Positions 8,475 to 17,437 are shown, counted from the first letter of the stretch. The stretch is DNA of 64,000 nucleotides from Rhodocyclaceae bacterium (GCA_016704145.1 JADJAS010000001.1:310001-374000); one strand, 5' to 3'. Notes: generated from the sequence alone by a model not told the origin. Numbers and translations: made by a program.

Positions 8475-11021
8475 TCACTCCTCTTCCGTTTCGATGACCT
8501 TGTCGATGCCGGCCAGTTTGGTGCCGTCATCCAGATTGATCAGAGTCACGCCCTGCGCCGACCGGCTGGTCTCGCGCACCTGCTCGACCCGGGTGCGGAT
8601 CATGACGCCGCCAGTGGAGATGAGCATGACTTCGTCCTCCGGCTTGACCAGCACGGCGCCCACCACCTTGCCATTGCGGTCCGACGTGCTGATGGCGATC
8701 ATGCCCTTGGTGCCGCGGCCGTGCCGGGTGTATTCGGCGAAATCGGTGCGCTTGCCGTAGCCGTTCTCGGTCGCGGTCAGCACCTGATAGTCCTCGCCCC
8801 GCGCCACCAGCATGGAAATCACGGCCTGGTCGTCTTCCAACATCATGCCGCGCACGCCGCGGGCATTGCGGCCCATCGGCCGCACATCGCCCTCCTCGAA
8901 GCGTACCGCCTTGCCAGCATCGGAAAACAGCATGACGTCATAGCCGCCGTCGGTGATGGCGACGCCGATCAGATAATCGCCGTCGTCCAGCGCCACGGCG
9001 ATGATGCCTGCCTTGCGCGGATTCGAGAAATCGGTCAGCGGCGTCTTCTTCACCGTGCCCATGGCCGTGGCCATGAAGACGAAGTGATTCTCGTCGAACT
9101 CCTTCACCGGCAGCACGGCGGTGATCTTCTCGTTCTCCTCGAGCGGGAACAGGTTAACGATGGGCTTGCCGCGCGAAGTCCGCGTACCTTCCGGCACTTC
9201 GTACACCTTGAGCCAGTACACCCGGCCGCGATTGGAAAAGCAAAGGATGTAGTCGTGGGTGTTGGCGATGAACAGGTGGTCGACGAAATCGTCCTCCTTC
9301 ACCGCCGCCGCCTGCTTGCCACGACCGCCGCGCCGCTGCGTCCGGTAGTCGTCGAGGCGCTGACGCTTGGCGTAGCCGCCATGGGAGAGCGTGACCACCA
9401 TGTCCTCGCGGGCGATCAGGTCTTCGAGGTTGATGTCGGCCGTCTGCAAGACGATTTCCGAGCGGCGGGGATCGTTGTACTGCTGGCGAATCGCCGCCAG
9501 TTCGTCGCCGATGATCTGGGTGATGCGCTCCGGGCGGGCCAGTATGTCGAGCAGGTCGGCAATCTGCGCCATGACTTCCTTGTACTCGGCGACGATCTTG
9601 TCCTGTTCGAGGCCGGTAAGCCGCTGCAGACGCAATTCGAGGATTGCCTGCGCCTGAACGTCGGAAAGGAAGTAGCCCCGCCGCGACAGGCCGAATTCCG
9701 GCGCCAAGCCTTCGGGGCGCGACGCCTCGGCCGCAGCGCGGGCCAGCATGTCCTGCACCAGTGTCGACTGCCAAGCCCGCGCCATCAGCTCGCGCTTGGC
9801 GTCGGCCGGGGTCGGCGCCGCCTTGATCAGGGCGATCACCTCGTCGACGTTGGACAGCGCCACCGCCAAACCTTCGAGGATGTGGCCGCGGTCGCGCGCC
9901 TTGCGCAGTTCGAACACGGTCCGCCGCGTCACCACCTCGCGCCGATGGGCGAGGAAGCATTCGAGCAACTGCTTCAGATTCAGCAGTTGCGGGCGGCCAT
10001 CGACCAACGCCACCATGTTCATGCCGAACGTGTCCTGCAGCTGCGTCTGCTTGAACAGGTTGTTCAACACCACGTCAGGCACTTCGCCGCGCTTTAGCTC
10101 GACCACCACGCGCATGCCGGATTTGTCGGATTCGTCCTGCAGGTGCGCAATGCCCTCGATCTTCTTGTCATTGACCAGCTCGGCGATCTTCTCGAGCAGG
10201 CTCTTCTTGTTCACCTGGTACGGCAGTTCGTCGACGATGATCGCCTGCTTTCCGCCCTTTTCCAGATCCTCGATGTGGGTGCGCGCGCGCATGATGACGC
10301 GGCCGCGCCCGGTCAGGTAGCCCTCGCGGACACCGGCAACTCCATAGATCAGGCCCGCGGTCGGGAAGTCCGGCGCCGGGACGATCTTGATCAGATCCTC
10401 GATGGCGATCGCCGGATTCTCGAGAACCGCCAGGCAGGCGTCGATCACCTCGCCCAGGTTGTGCGGCGGAATGTTGGTGGCCATGCCGACGGCGATGCCG
10501 GCGCTGCCATTGATCAGCAGATTGGGAATGCGCGCCGGCAGGATCAGCGGCTCCTGCTCGGAACCGTCGTAGTTCGGCCCGAAGTCGACCGTCTCCTTCT
10601 CGATGTCGGCCAGCAGCTCGTGGCCAATGCGCGCCATGCGGACTTCCGTGTAACGCATGGCGGCCGCGTTGTCGCCATCCACCGAGCCGAAGTTGCCCTG
10701 GCCATCGACCAGCATGTAGCGCAGCGAGAAGTTCTGCGCCATCCGCACGATGGTGTCATAGACCGCCGTGTCGCCATGCGGGTGATACTTGCCGATGACG
10801 TCGCCGACGATGCGCGCCGACTTCTTGTAGGCTTTGTTCCAGTCGTTGCCCAGTTCGTGCATCGCATAGAGCACGCGCCGGTGCACGGGCTTCAGGCCAT
10901 CCCTCGCGTCGGGCAAGGCTCGACCGACGATCACGCTCATCGCGTAGTCGAGGTAGGAGTGGCGCATCTCCTCTTCGAGGCTGATCGGGAGCGTTTCTTT
11001 GGCGAAGGAAGTGGTAGGCAT
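8475..11021 (-). CDS. gyrA: DNA gyrase subunit A
   Basis: Breakage-reunion subunit of the type II topoisomerase that introduces negative supercoils. The protein has 848 residues if started at ATG 11021 (MPTTSFAKETLPISLEEEM), slightly shorter than E. coli GyrA at the acidic tail. The catalytic tyrosine is Tyr124 in AAMRYTEVRM. The quinolone region reads HPHGDTAVYDT, with Thr85 and Asp89 at the positions of E. coli Ser83 and Asp87. The C-terminal beta-pinwheel carries the GyrA box QRRGGRGKQ, which distinguishes it from ParC. A TTG at 11036 in the same frame is a less likely start. It leads the gyrA-serC-serA-pheA-hisC-tyrA run. Confidence 0.97.
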   Translation of the reverse strand: MPTTSFAKETLPISLEEEMRHSYLDYAMSVIVGRALPDARDGLKPVHRRVLYAMHELGNDWNKAYKKSARIVGDVIGKYHPHGDTAVYDTIVRMAQNFSLRYMLVDGQGNFGSVDGDNAAAMRYTEVRMARIGHELLADIEKETVDFGPNYDGSEQEPLILPARIPNLLINGSAGIAVGMATNIPPHNLGEVIDACLAVLENPAIAIEDLIKIVPAPDFPTAGLIYGVAGVREGYLTGRGRVIMRARTHIEDLEKGGKQAIIVDELPYQVNKKSLLEKIAELVNDKKIEGIAHLQDESDKSGMRVVVELKRGEVPDVVLNNLFKQTQLQDTFGMNMVALVDGRPQLLNLKQLLECFLAHRREVVTRRTVFELRKARDRGHILEGLAVALSNVDEVIALIKAAPTPADAKRELMARAWQSTLVQDMLARAAAEASRPEGLAPEFGLSRRGYFLSDVQAQAILELRLQRLTGLEQDKIVAEYKEVMAQIADLLDILARPERITQIIGDELAAIRQQYNDPRRSEIVLQTADINLEDLIAREDMVVTLSHGGYAKRQRLDDYRTQRRGGRGKQAAAVKEDDFVDHLFIANTHDYILCFSNRGRVYWLKVYEVPEGTRTSRGKPIVNLFPLEENEKITAVLPVKEFDENHFVFMATAMGTVKKTPLTDFSNPRKAGIIAVALDDGDYLIGVAITDGGYDVMLFSDAGKAVRFEEGDVRPMGRNARGVRGMMLEDDQAVISMLVARGEDYQVLTATENGYGKRTDFAEYTRHGRGTKGMIAISTSDRNGKVVGAVLVKPEDEVMLISTGGVMIRTRVEQVRETSRSAQGVTLINLDDGTKLAGIDKVIETEEE

Positions 11022-11104
11022 CGAGAAGCGCGGCAATAATGCGGCCGGGAAACCTCAGGGCCGGGAAAGCTTGTGATTTTACCATGCCGAGCCGCCGGAC
11101 CGCG

Positions 11105-11133
11105 TTGTTCGCCAAGGATGAATCTGCTTTAAT
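11105..11133 (+). promoter_or_regulatory. Putative sigma-70 promoter of the MTA/SAH deaminase gene
   Basis: TTGTTC at 11105-11110 and TTTAAT at 11128-11133 are separated by 17 bases. A TG one base upstream of the -10 gives an extended -10 (TGcTTTAAT). The predicted transcript would start at about 11140, only 1-3 bases before the ATG at 11142, so the mRNA may be leaderless. This agrees with the absence of a Shine-Dalgarno. It is a sequence match only. Confidence 0.45.
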
Positions 11134-11141
11134 CGGCCACC

Positions 11142-12479
11142 ATGTCCGCGACTGCCGCACCTGTCGACCTGCTGATCGAGCCAGACTGGATCATCCCCAT
11201 CGAACCCGCCGGCGTGGTGCTGGAGAACCATGCCCTGGTGATCGACAAGGGGCGCATCCTGGCGCTCGCGCCGGTCGCGGATGCCCGCCAGGCCCATACC
11301 CCGCGCGAACACGTCAGACTGCCCGGGCAAGTCTTGCTGCCAGGACTGGTGAATCTTCATACCCATGCTGCGATGACGCTACTCCGTGGCCATGCCGACG
11401 ACCTGCCATTGATGCGCTGGCTGAACGAACGCATCTGGCCGGCCGAGCAGCAGTTCGTCTCGCCCGACTTCATCCGTGACGGCACGCTGCTGGCGGCGTG
11501 GGAAATGCTGCGCGGCGGCATCACCTGCTTCAACGACATGTATTTTTTTCCCGGAGCCGCCGCCGAAGCGGCTCACCAGGCGAGCATGCGCGCCGTGCTG
11601 GGCGTCACGGTCATCGAGTTCCCCTCCGCCTATGCCGCCGATGCCGACGATTATCTTGCCAAGGGCCTTGCCGTGCGGGATGCCTGGCACGATGACCCGC
11701 TGATTTCCTTCGCGTTGGCGCCCCACGCGCCGTACACCATCGGCGACTCGACCTTTGAACGGGTGGCAACGCTGGCAGCCCAACTCGACATGGGCATTCA
11801 CATTCACGTGCATGAAACGCGGGAGGAATTGGCCGAAAGCATCCGGCAGCATGGCCTGCGGCCACTCGGGCGTCTCCAACGCCTGGGAATCCTGGGCCCG
11901 AACCTGATCGCGGTTCACGCCGTCCACCTCGACGGCCGCGAAATCGAGCAGCTAGCGCGCCATGGCTGTTGCGTCGCCCATTGTCCGACCTCGAACATGA
12001 AGCTGGCCAGCGGCATCGCGCCGATCGGCGACCTGCTCGCCGCCGGAGTGCGCGTAGGCCTTGGTACCGACGGTGCCGCCAGCAACAACCGGCTCGATAT
12101 CCTCCGCGAAGCCCGTCAGGCGACGCTGCTGGCCAAGGTGGCCAGCGGCGACGCCGCCGTGGCGCCGGTACACCGCGTCCTGCGCATGGCCACGCTCGAT
12201 GGCGCCATCGCCCTGGGCCTCGGCGATGCCATCGGCTCCCTGGAAACCGGCAAAATGGCCGATCTTTGCAGCATTCGACTGGATGATTGGCCCATGCAGC
12301 CCCTCCACGACCCGGCATCGCACGTTGTGCACGTCGCAGGCCGGGACCAGGTCAGCCACGTCTGGGTCGGTGGCCGTTTGCGGATTTGCAACACTCAGCC
12401 CGTTGGCATGGCGCCCGACGGTTTGATCGATCTTGCCAAGTCGTGGCATAATCGGATGCGCTTGGCTAGGCAGCGGTAA
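11142..12479 (+). CDS. mtaD: TRZ/ATZ-family amidohydrolase, probable 5-methylthioadenosine/S-adenosylhomocysteine deaminase
   Basis: A metal-dependent amidohydrolase of 445 residues that probably deaminates methylthioadenosine or S-adenosylhomocysteine. Visible are the first metal site NLHTHAAMTLLRG, the HVHETREE and HAVHLD histidines, and the metal aspartate in GLGTDGAASNN. A composite beta-sandwich is formed from both termini. The gene precedes ompA and ubiG, a common betaproteobacterial order; removing SAH relieves product inhibition of methyltransferases such as UbiG. The start ATG 11142 has no Shine-Dalgarno and lies immediately after a predicted promoter. Substrate is inferred from family and context; other adenosine-type or triazine substrates are possible. 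Confidence 0.85.
   Translation: MSATAAPVDLLIEPDWIIPIEPAGVVLENHALVIDKGRILALAPVADARQAHTPREHVRLPGQVLLPGLVNLHTHAAMTLLRGHADDLPLMRWLNERIWPAEQQFVSPDFIRDGTLLAAWEMLRGGITCFNDMYFFPGAAAEAAHQASMRAVLGVTVIEFPSAYAADADDYLAKGLAVRDAWHDDPLISFALAPHAPYTIGDSTFERVATLAAQLDMGIHIHVHETREELAESIRQHGLRPLGRLQRLGILGPNLIAVHAVHLDGREIEQLARHGCCVAHCPTSNMKLASGIAPIGDLLAAGVRVGLGTDGAASNNRLDILREARQATLLAKVASGDAAVAPVHRVLRMATLDGAIALGLGDAIGSLETGKMADLCSIRLDDWPMQPLHDPASHVVHVAGRDQVSHVWVGGRLRICNTQPVGMAPDGLIDLAKSWHNRMRLARQR
12423..12452 (+). promoter_or_regulatory. Putative promoter for ompA
   Basis: TTGATC at 12423-12428 and CATAAT at 12447-12452 are spaced 18 bases apart, with TGG directly before the -10 as an extended element. The site lies inside the 3' end of the upstream deaminase gene and would give ompA a 5' leader of about 140 bases, which is common for major envelope protein mRNAs. 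The 120-base gap 12480-12599 holds no other gene; it contains a short TTGG-rich stretch and a run of AACCTCAA-like repeats of unknown meaning. The match is moderate. Confidence 0.35.
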
Positions 12480-12599
12480 ACGGACAATCTTGGTTGGCGT
12501 TGGTTAGCATGGATTCTTCCCGCCGCGGCCATTGGCACGAAACAACGAACCTCAACCTCAAACAATTCCGATCGCAGTCATTTTCAACGGGGAAAAACG

Positions 12600-13277
12600 A
12601 TGAATTACTTGACCAAGTCCGCACTGCTCGCCGCCGTTCTTGGCACCGCCGGCGCCGCGTTCGCACAAACACCGGGCGTCGACATGAAGGGTACCGTCGG
12701 TTACGCCATCGACCAACGCGGCTTTGTCGCCAAGAGCGGTCACGGCTTGTGCTGGCGCACCGGTTACTGGACGCCCGCCATGGCCATCGAGGAATGCGAT
12801 CCGGATTTGGTCAAGAAGCCCGAGCCGCCCGCGCCCGCTCCCGCAGCGGCTCCTGCTCCGACTCCGGCTCCCGCACCTGCCCCGGCGCCCAAGCCAGCAG
12901 CTCAGAAAGTCACCTTGGCGGCCGACGCCCTGTTCGATTTCAACAAAGCCATGCTGCGCCCCGAAGGCAAGGCGAAACTCGATGATGTCGCCACCAAGAT
13001 GAAGGACATCAAGCTGGAGGTCATCATCGCCGTGGGTCACGCCGACCGCTTCGGCACGGATGCCTACAACCAGAAGCTTTCCGAGCGTCGCGCCGCCGCG
13101 GTCAAGGATTATCTGGTCGGCAAGGGCGTTGAAGCCAACCGCGTCTATACGGAAGGCAAGGGCGAAAAGCAGCCTGTCACCAAGGCCGACCAGTGCAAGG
13201 GCCCGAAGAGCAAGAAGGTCATCGACTGCCTGCAGCCCGATCGCCGCGTCGAGATCGAGATCATCGGCACCAAGTAA
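12600..13277 (+). CDS. ompA: OmpA-family outer-membrane/peptidoglycan-binding protein
   Basis: A 225-residue envelope protein. Residues 1-22 form a signal peptide (MNYLTKSALLAAVLGTAGAAFAQ). A short conserved section with CWRTGYWTP follows, then an Ala-Pro linker of about 30 residues, then an OmpA C-terminal domain (about 100-222) with LFDFNKAMLRPEGKAKLD and the diaminopimelate-binding type motif NQKLSERRAAAVKDYLV. There is no eight-strand barrel, so it is the short betaproteobacterial type that ties the outer membrane to peptidoglycan. The start has a GGGG-type ribosome site (acggggaaaaacgATG). It is followed by a strong terminator and is therefore probably monocistronic. Confidence 0.92.
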   Translation: MNYLTKSALLAAVLGTAGAAFAQTPGVDMKGTVGYAIDQRGFVAKSGHGLCWRTGYWTPAMAIEECDPDLVKKPEPPAPAPAAAPAPTPAPAPAPAPKPAAQKVTLAADALFDFNKAMLRPEGKAKLDDVATKMKDIKLEVIIAVGHADRFGTDAYNQKLSERRAAAVKDYLVGKGVEANRVYTEGKGEKQPVTKADQCKGPKSKKVIDCLQPDRRVEIEIIGTK

Positions 13278-13294
13278 TCACCATTGGCCCGGGA

Positions 13295-13322
13295 AAAAGC
13301 CCTGCTGCGCAGGGCTTTTTTT
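13295..13322 (+). terminator. Intrinsic terminator after ompA
   Basis: An 8-bp perfect GC-rich stem (AGCCCTGC at 13299-13306, GCAGGGCT at 13310-13317, 3-base loop) is followed by six T's and preceded by five A's, so it could work in both directions. It lies 18-45 bases after the ompA stop and just before ubiG. It is the clearest rho-independent terminator in the window. Confidence 0.93.
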
Positions 13323-13347
13323 CTTGTCGGGATGAAACGCAATACTC

Positions 13348-14049
13348 ATGACGGACAACGTTGATCCTCGGGAACTGGCGAAATTCGGCGAACTGGCACA
13401 CCGTTGGTGGGACCCGAACTCCGAATTCAAGCCGCTCCATGACATCAATCCACTGCGCCTGGGCTGGATAGACAAGTGCTGCACGCTGCGCGGCAAGCGC
13501 GTCATCGACGTCGGTTGCGGCGGCGGACTGCTTGCCGAAGGCATGGCCACGCTGGGCGCCGATGTGGTCGGCATTGATCTTGGCGATAAGGCATTGGCGG
13601 TCGCCCGCCTGCACCTGCTCGAATCCGGTCTCGAGGTGGACTATCGCGCCATCGCCGCCGAAGCGATGGCGGCGGCCGAACCCGGCCAGTTCGATCTAGT
13701 GACCTGCCTGGAGATGCTGGAACACGTGCCCGATCCCGCCAGCATCGTGCGTGCTTGCACGGCGCTGGCCAAGCCCGGCGGGCAGGTGTTTTTCTCAACC
13801 ATCAATCGCAACCCCAAGGCGTATCTTTTCGCCGTCGTCGGCGCCGAATATGTACTCAAACTGCTGCCCAAGGGCACGCATGACTATGGCCGTTTCCTGC
13901 GTCCCGCCGAACTTGCCAGGCTGAGCCGCGACGCCGGCCTGGCGGTCGAAGAAATCATTGGCATGAGCTACAACCCGCTGTCCAGAACTTACACCCTTGG
14001 TCGCGATACCTCGGTGAATTACCTGATTCGTGCCCGCCGCGATGCCTGA
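13348..14049 (+). CDS. ubiG: Ubiquinone biosynthesis O-methyltransferase
   Basis: Carries out the two SAM-dependent O-methylations of ubiquinone synthesis. The 233-residue protein has the UbiG signature start (ELAKFGELAHRWWDPNSEFKPLH), the SAM motif I VIDVGCGGGLLAEGMA, motif II region FDLVTCLEMLEHVPDP and the C-terminal DTSVNYLIRARR. The substrate pathway agrees with ubiquinone being needed by the complex I and Dsr systems nearby. It overlaps gph by 8 bases, so the two are translationally coupled. Confidence 0.96.
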   Translation: MTDNVDPRELAKFGELAHRWWDPNSEFKPLHDINPLRLGWIDKCCTLRGKRVIDVGCGGGLLAEGMATLGADVVGIDLGDKALAVARLHLLESGLEVDYRAIAAEAMAAAEPGQFDLVTCLEMLEHVPDPASIVRACTALAKPGGQVFFSTINRNPKAYLFAVVGAEYVLKLLPKGTHDYGRFLRPAELARLSRDAGLAVEEIIGMSYNPLSRTYTLGRDTSVNYLIRARRDA

Positions 14050-14701
14050 TGGCGGCATTCGAGCCGTCTTTTTCGACCTCGACGGCACGCTGGCGGATAC
14101 CGCGCCGGACCTCGGCGGCGCACTCAACGCGCTACTCGCCGAACTCGGGCGACCGCCGATCGCGATGTCCGTGCTACGTCCGCACGTCTCCGCCGGCACC
14201 CGCGGCATGCTCGGCGTCGGCCTGGGGCTGACGCCAGACGATCACGGATATGGCGAGAGGGCAACGCGATTCCTCGAACTGTATGCCGAGAGACTCTGCG
14301 TCGGCACCCGCCTGTTCGATGGTGTCCGCCAATTGCTCGAAGAATTGGAGCGACGGGACATCCGCTGGGGTATTGTCACCAACAAGCCGGCTCGCTTCAC
14401 CGAGCCACTGGCCGAGTGTCTGAAAGTCAGCCATCGCGCCTCGGCGATCATCTCGGGGGATGCCACACCAAGACCGAAGCCGGCGCCCGACGGCTTGGTG
14501 CTGGCCTGCCAACGCTCCGGCGTACCGCCACCGCTGACTTTGTACGTGGGCGACGACCTGCGCGACATCCAGGCTGGCCGTGCCGCCGGCATGCGGACGG
14601 TTGCCGCGGCGTGGGGTTATCTCGGCGACGGCGCACCGATCGAAGTCTGGGGCGCCGATGCAACGATCGCCCAACCACTCGACCTGTTGCAGCTACTCTG
14701 A
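14042..14701 (+). CDS. gph: Phosphoglycolate phosphatase (HAD family)
   Basis: A 219-residue HAD phosphatase, probably 2-phosphoglycolate phosphatase, removing the product of DNA-repair or RuBisCO oxygenase activity. Motif I is FFDLDGTLADTAPDL, motif II lies in GIVTNKP, and motif III/IV covers PKPAPD with VGDDLRDIQAGRAAGM. ATG 14042 lies inside the ubiG end; a GTG at 14030 in frame is possible but less likely. The ubiG-gph pair is standard in proteobacteria. Two copies of the recurrent word AAAGTCAGC/GCTGACTTT lie in this gene in opposite orientation (14423 and 14533). Confidence 0.92.
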   Translation: MPDGGIRAVFFDLDGTLADTAPDLGGALNALLAELGRPPIAMSVLRPHVSAGTRGMLGVGLGLTPDDHGYGERATRFLELYAERLCVGTRLFDGVRQLLEELERRDIRWGIVTNKPARFTEPLAECLKVSHRASAIISGDATPRPKPAPDGLVLACQRSGVPPPLTLYVGDDLRDIQAGRAAGMRTVAAAWGYLGDGAPIEVWGADATIAQPLDLLQLL

Positions 14702-14726
14702 GCCTAGAAACCTTCGGTTAGCGGAT

Positions 14727-14755
14727 ACCGTTTGCATGATTTTGGAGCAAACGGT
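14727..14755. repeat. Inverted repeat between gph and rpoS
   Basis: Nine-base arms ACCGTTTGC (14727-14735) and GCAAACGGT (14747-14755) flank an 11-base loop in the 181-base gap between the convergent gph and rpoS genes. It may act as a bidirectional transcription end, but neither side has a T run. No gene is supported in the gap. Confidence 0.5.
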
Positions 14756-14882
14756 AGCGCCGGCGAAATATCGCATCGCGGCACGCCGAACCGTTGCTTC
14801 GCCTTGGGCGACAGATCGATTGCATGACGGACGAGCGCCCCGTGTTCCGTGAAGACATGGGGCAGCCCATGTGCGCTCGAAC

Positions 14883-15803
14883 CTACAGCACCGAATCCCG
14901 GCCGACGCCTTCGTGCGCGAGTTGCCGGCGCAGTTGGCCGAGCGCCTCGAGTTGTATCTGGCGGACCCGCTCGCGGGTAACGCCGAGGTCGTGGGCCAGC
15001 ATCTCCAGCGTTGCCACGTCGCGGCCGTTGAGGCCGTAGCGGCGCTCGATCACCAGCCGCTGCTTGTCGGACAGCCGGGCCACCCATTCGGCGACGTGCC
15101 GCTCGACTTCGGCGTGCTCGAGCTTCAGGTCCGGCGCCTCGATGCGGTCGTCGGCGATGGCATCGCCCATGGACAGGTCGGGGTCGATGTCCAGCGGCGC
15201 ATCGAGCGAGGCGGTGCGTTCGTTGCAGGCCAGCAGGCGCCTCACTTCCGCGACCGGCCGGTCGAGCAGGCGGGCGACGGCGAGGGCATCGGCATGGTGG
15301 TCGGGTTCGCTGTCGACAGCGGATTCGAGCTTGCGCAGGGCGCGCAGCACGATGTTGAGCTCCTTGACGACATGCACGGGCAGGCGGATGGTGCGCGACT
15401 GGTTCATGATGGCGCGCTCGATGTTCTGCCGCACCCACCACGTGGCGTAGGTGGAAAACCGGAAGCCGCGCTCGGGGTCGAACTTTTCCAGCGCGTGAAT
15501 CAGGCCGAGGTTGCCTTCCTCGATGAGATCGTCGAGCGGAATGGCGCGATGCTGATAGTGCTTGGCGATGCTGACCACCAGCCGCAGGTTGGCCTCGATC
15601 ATGCGCTGGCGCGCCGCGAAATCCCCGGCGCGCGCGGCGCGCGCCAGCGCCAGTTCCTCGGCGGGCGTCAGCAAAGGGCCGGCGCCGATCTCGTTCAGGT
15701 AGATCTGCGTGACGTCTTCGATGAAGTCGACTTCGCCGCCACCGCTGTCCGCCTCCGTGGCGGGGCCTTCTTCGCCTTCCTCGGGGAATCTTTCCTCGTT
15801 CAC
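14883..15803 (-). CDS. rpoS: RNA polymerase sigma factor RpoS
   Basis: Stationary-phase/general stress sigma factor of 306 residues. Region 1.2 is TQIYLNEIGAGPLLTPAEEL, region 2 includes DLIEEGNLGLIHALEKFDPE and FSTYATWWVRQNIERAIMNQ, region 3 follows with HVVKELN, and region 4 is the helix-turn-helix DLGVTRERVRQIQLEAL. The start is a GTG at 15803 whose G is the last base of the nlpD stop (TAGTG). A much longer open frame exists upstream, but it is nlpD read out of frame. The nlpD-rpoS order is the classical one, and rpoS promoters usually lie inside nlpD. Confidence 0.93.
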   Translation of the reverse strand: MNEERFPEEGEEGPATEADSGGGEVDFIEDVTQIYLNEIGAGPLLTPAEELALARAARAGDFAARQRMIEANLRLVVSIAKHYQHRAIPLDDLIEEGNLGLIHALEKFDPERGFRFSTYATWWVRQNIERAIMNQSRTIRLPVHVVKELNIVLRALRKLESAVDSEPDHHADALAVARLLDRPVAEVRRLLACNERTASLDAPLDIDPDLSMGDAIADDRIEAPDLKLEHAEVERHVAEWVARLSDKQRLVIERRYGLNGRDVATLEMLAHDLGVTRERVRQIQLEALGQLRRQLAHEGVGRDSVL

Positions 15804-16780
15804 TAGCGCGCCGGCAGCAGCTTGAGCGGATCGACCGGCCGGCTTTGCTGCCGGATTTCGAAATGCAGCTTGGGTTGGTCGGCGTCGGAACTGCCCACCT
15901 CGGCGATCTTCTGGCCCTTGCCCACCACCTGGTCCTTCTTGACCAGAATCTTGCTGGTGTGGGCATACACGGAAATGTAGTCGCTGTTGTGCCGGATGAC
16001 CAGGAAGTCGCCATAGCCGCGCAGGCTGCCGACGTAGGTGACCTTGCCCGCCGCCGCCGCCTGCACCGGCTCGCCCATGCGTCCGGCCAGATCGATGCCC
16101 TTGTTGCTTTCCTTGCCGCCGCCGCCTTCGACGAATTCGCTGATGACCTTGCCCCCCACCGGCCAGGTCCAATCCACCGCTTCGGCGGGTGGAGTGGCGG
16201 GCACTGGCGGTGCCGCGGGTGTCGTCGCCACCGCGGCCGTGGCAATGCCCGCGGTTGCCGGCTGCGGTGGCGTTGCCGCCGGCGCCCTGGCTGGCGCGGC
16301 GGCCCCGTCGAGCGCCTTGGCCTGCACCAGCGCGGTTTCCGAATAGGCGATCTTGCCGCCCTTGGGCCAGCGCTTCAGCGTCTCGCCACCACTGACTGTC
16401 GACGCCGCCGGCTCCGGCGCCACCACCACCGGCGCCACGGTGACGATCGGCCTGACTTCCGCCTCGCCGTCGGGCGGCGCAATGCGCAATTCCTGGCCGA
16501 CCTCGAGCTTGTTCGGATCGGTCAGGTTGTTCCAGGCGGCAACCTGCCGATGGTCGCGGCCATGATCCTGCGCGATCTTGCGCAGCGTGTCGCCCTTCTT
16601 GACGATGTAAAAACCCTCGCGGCCGGTCGCCGGCGCGGCAAGCACGGCAGCCGGAGCGGCGGCGGCCCCGCCTTCGACCACGACCGGCGCACTCGGCGCG
16701 CCCATGGGTGCCGGCGCACGGCTGGCACAACCGGCCAGGGCGACGACGATCGGCAAATAGAACCAGCGGCAAAGCGACAT
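15803..16780 (-). CDS. nlpD: LysM/LytM-domain lipoprotein, murein hydrolase activator
   Basis: An envelope lipoprotein that activates amidases during cell division. The 325 residues start with a lipoprotein signal (lipobox LAGC, Cys about residue 18). A LysM domain follows (IVKKGDTLRKIAQDHG to VGQELRI), then a Pro/Ala-rich linker and a C-terminal M23-like domain. That domain is degenerate: the first zinc histidine position reads NKGIDLAG instead of HxGID, while YAHTSK and LHFEIR remain. This is expected for an activator without its own hydrolase activity. It overlaps rpoS by one base and follows pcm directly. Confidence 0.92.
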   Translation of the reverse strand: MSLCRWFYLPIVVALAGCASRAPAPMGAPSAPVVVEGGAAAAPAAVLAAPATGREGFYIVKKGDTLRKIAQDHGRDHRQVAAWNNLTDPNKLEVGQELRIAPPDGEAEVRPIVTVAPVVVAPEPAASTVSGGETLKRWPKGGKIAYSETALVQAKALDGAAAPARAPAATPPQPATAGIATAAVATTPAAPPVPATPPAEAVDWTWPVGGKVISEFVEGGGGKESNKGIDLAGRMGEPVQAAAAGKVTYVGSLRGYGDFLVIRHNSDYISVYAHTSKILVKKDQVVGKGQKIAEVGSSDADQPKLHFEIRQQSRPVDPLKLLPAR

Positions 16781-17437
16781 TCAATCGACTCCCGGCAACA
16801 GCGGCACGAAGCGAACCGGATCGAACCGCGTTTCCACCACGCCCTGTGCGGTCCTCTCGAACAGGTTGAGTACCTGGTCCTGGCTGCCCAGCGGCAGCAT
16901 CAGGCGGCCGCCCGGCGCCAGTTGATCGAGCAATGCGCGCGGCACGGCGGCCGCCGCGGCGGCGACGACGATGGTATCGAAGGGCGCGGCTTCCGGCAGT
17001 CCCGCCATGCCGTCGGCGTGCTTGAGGCGGACGTGCGACAGCTTCGCGGTGCGTAGGTTGTCGCGCGCCTGCGCCAGCAGCGGCGCCAGCCGCTCGACGG
17101 CAAAGACCTCTTTGCTCAGGGTGCCGAGCACGGCGGCCTGATAGCCGCAGCCGGCGCCGACTTCCAGCGTCTTGCCCAGCGTGGCGCGCCCCGCCAGCAG
17201 GAGTTCGATCATGCGGGCGACGACATAGGGCTGCGAAATGGTCTGGCCGAGGATCAGCGGCAGCGCCGTGTCCTCGTAGGCGCGATGAGCCAGCGCCGGG
17301 CCGACGAAGACATGGCGCGGCACCGCCGCCATCGCCGTCAGCACCCGCTCGTCGCGGATGCCCTGCTCGCGCAGGCGCTCGATCATGCGCGCGCGCGTGC
17401 GCTGCGACGTCATGCCGATGCCCTGCAATGCCGTCAT
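16781..17437 (-). CDS. pcm: Protein-L-isoaspartate O-methyltransferase
   Basis: Repairs isoaspartyl residues in aged proteins using SAM. The 218-residue protein has the Pcm pattern VPRHVFVGPALAHRAYEDTALPL, GQTISQPYVVARM, SAM motif I LEVGAGCGYQAAVLG and the C-terminal GGRLMLPLGSQ. The start ATG 17437 overlaps the surE stop (ATGA), so I rejected the much longer Arg-rich upstream extension. surE-pcm-nlpD-rpoS is a widely conserved stress/stationary-phase operon. Confidence 0.94.
   Translation of the reverse strand: MTALQGIGMTSQRTRARMIERLREQGIRDERVLTAMAAVPRHVFVGPALAHRAYEDTALPLILGQTISQPYVVARMIELLLAGRATLGKTLEVGAGCGYQAAVLGTLSKEVFAVERLAPLLAQARDNLRTAKLSHVRLKHADGMAGLPEAAPFDTIVVAAAAAAVPRALLDQLAPGGRLMLPLGSQDQVLNLFERTAQGVVETRFDPVRFVPLLPGVD

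Noticed and set aside
8472..10097. Long plus-strand frame opposite gyrA
   Set aside because: It is a mirror of gyrA codons rich in His/Arg/Gln with no family features; gyrA is intact.
14702..14882. A small gene in the gph-rpoS gap
   Set aside because: Frames here either extend rpoS-antisense shadows or lack a ribosome site and family features.
14883..16784. A 633-residue open frame running through nlpD into rpoS
   Set aside because: Its first half is nlpD in a wrong frame. RpoS begins at GTG 15803, right at the nlpD stop, and NlpD itself is intact in its own frame.
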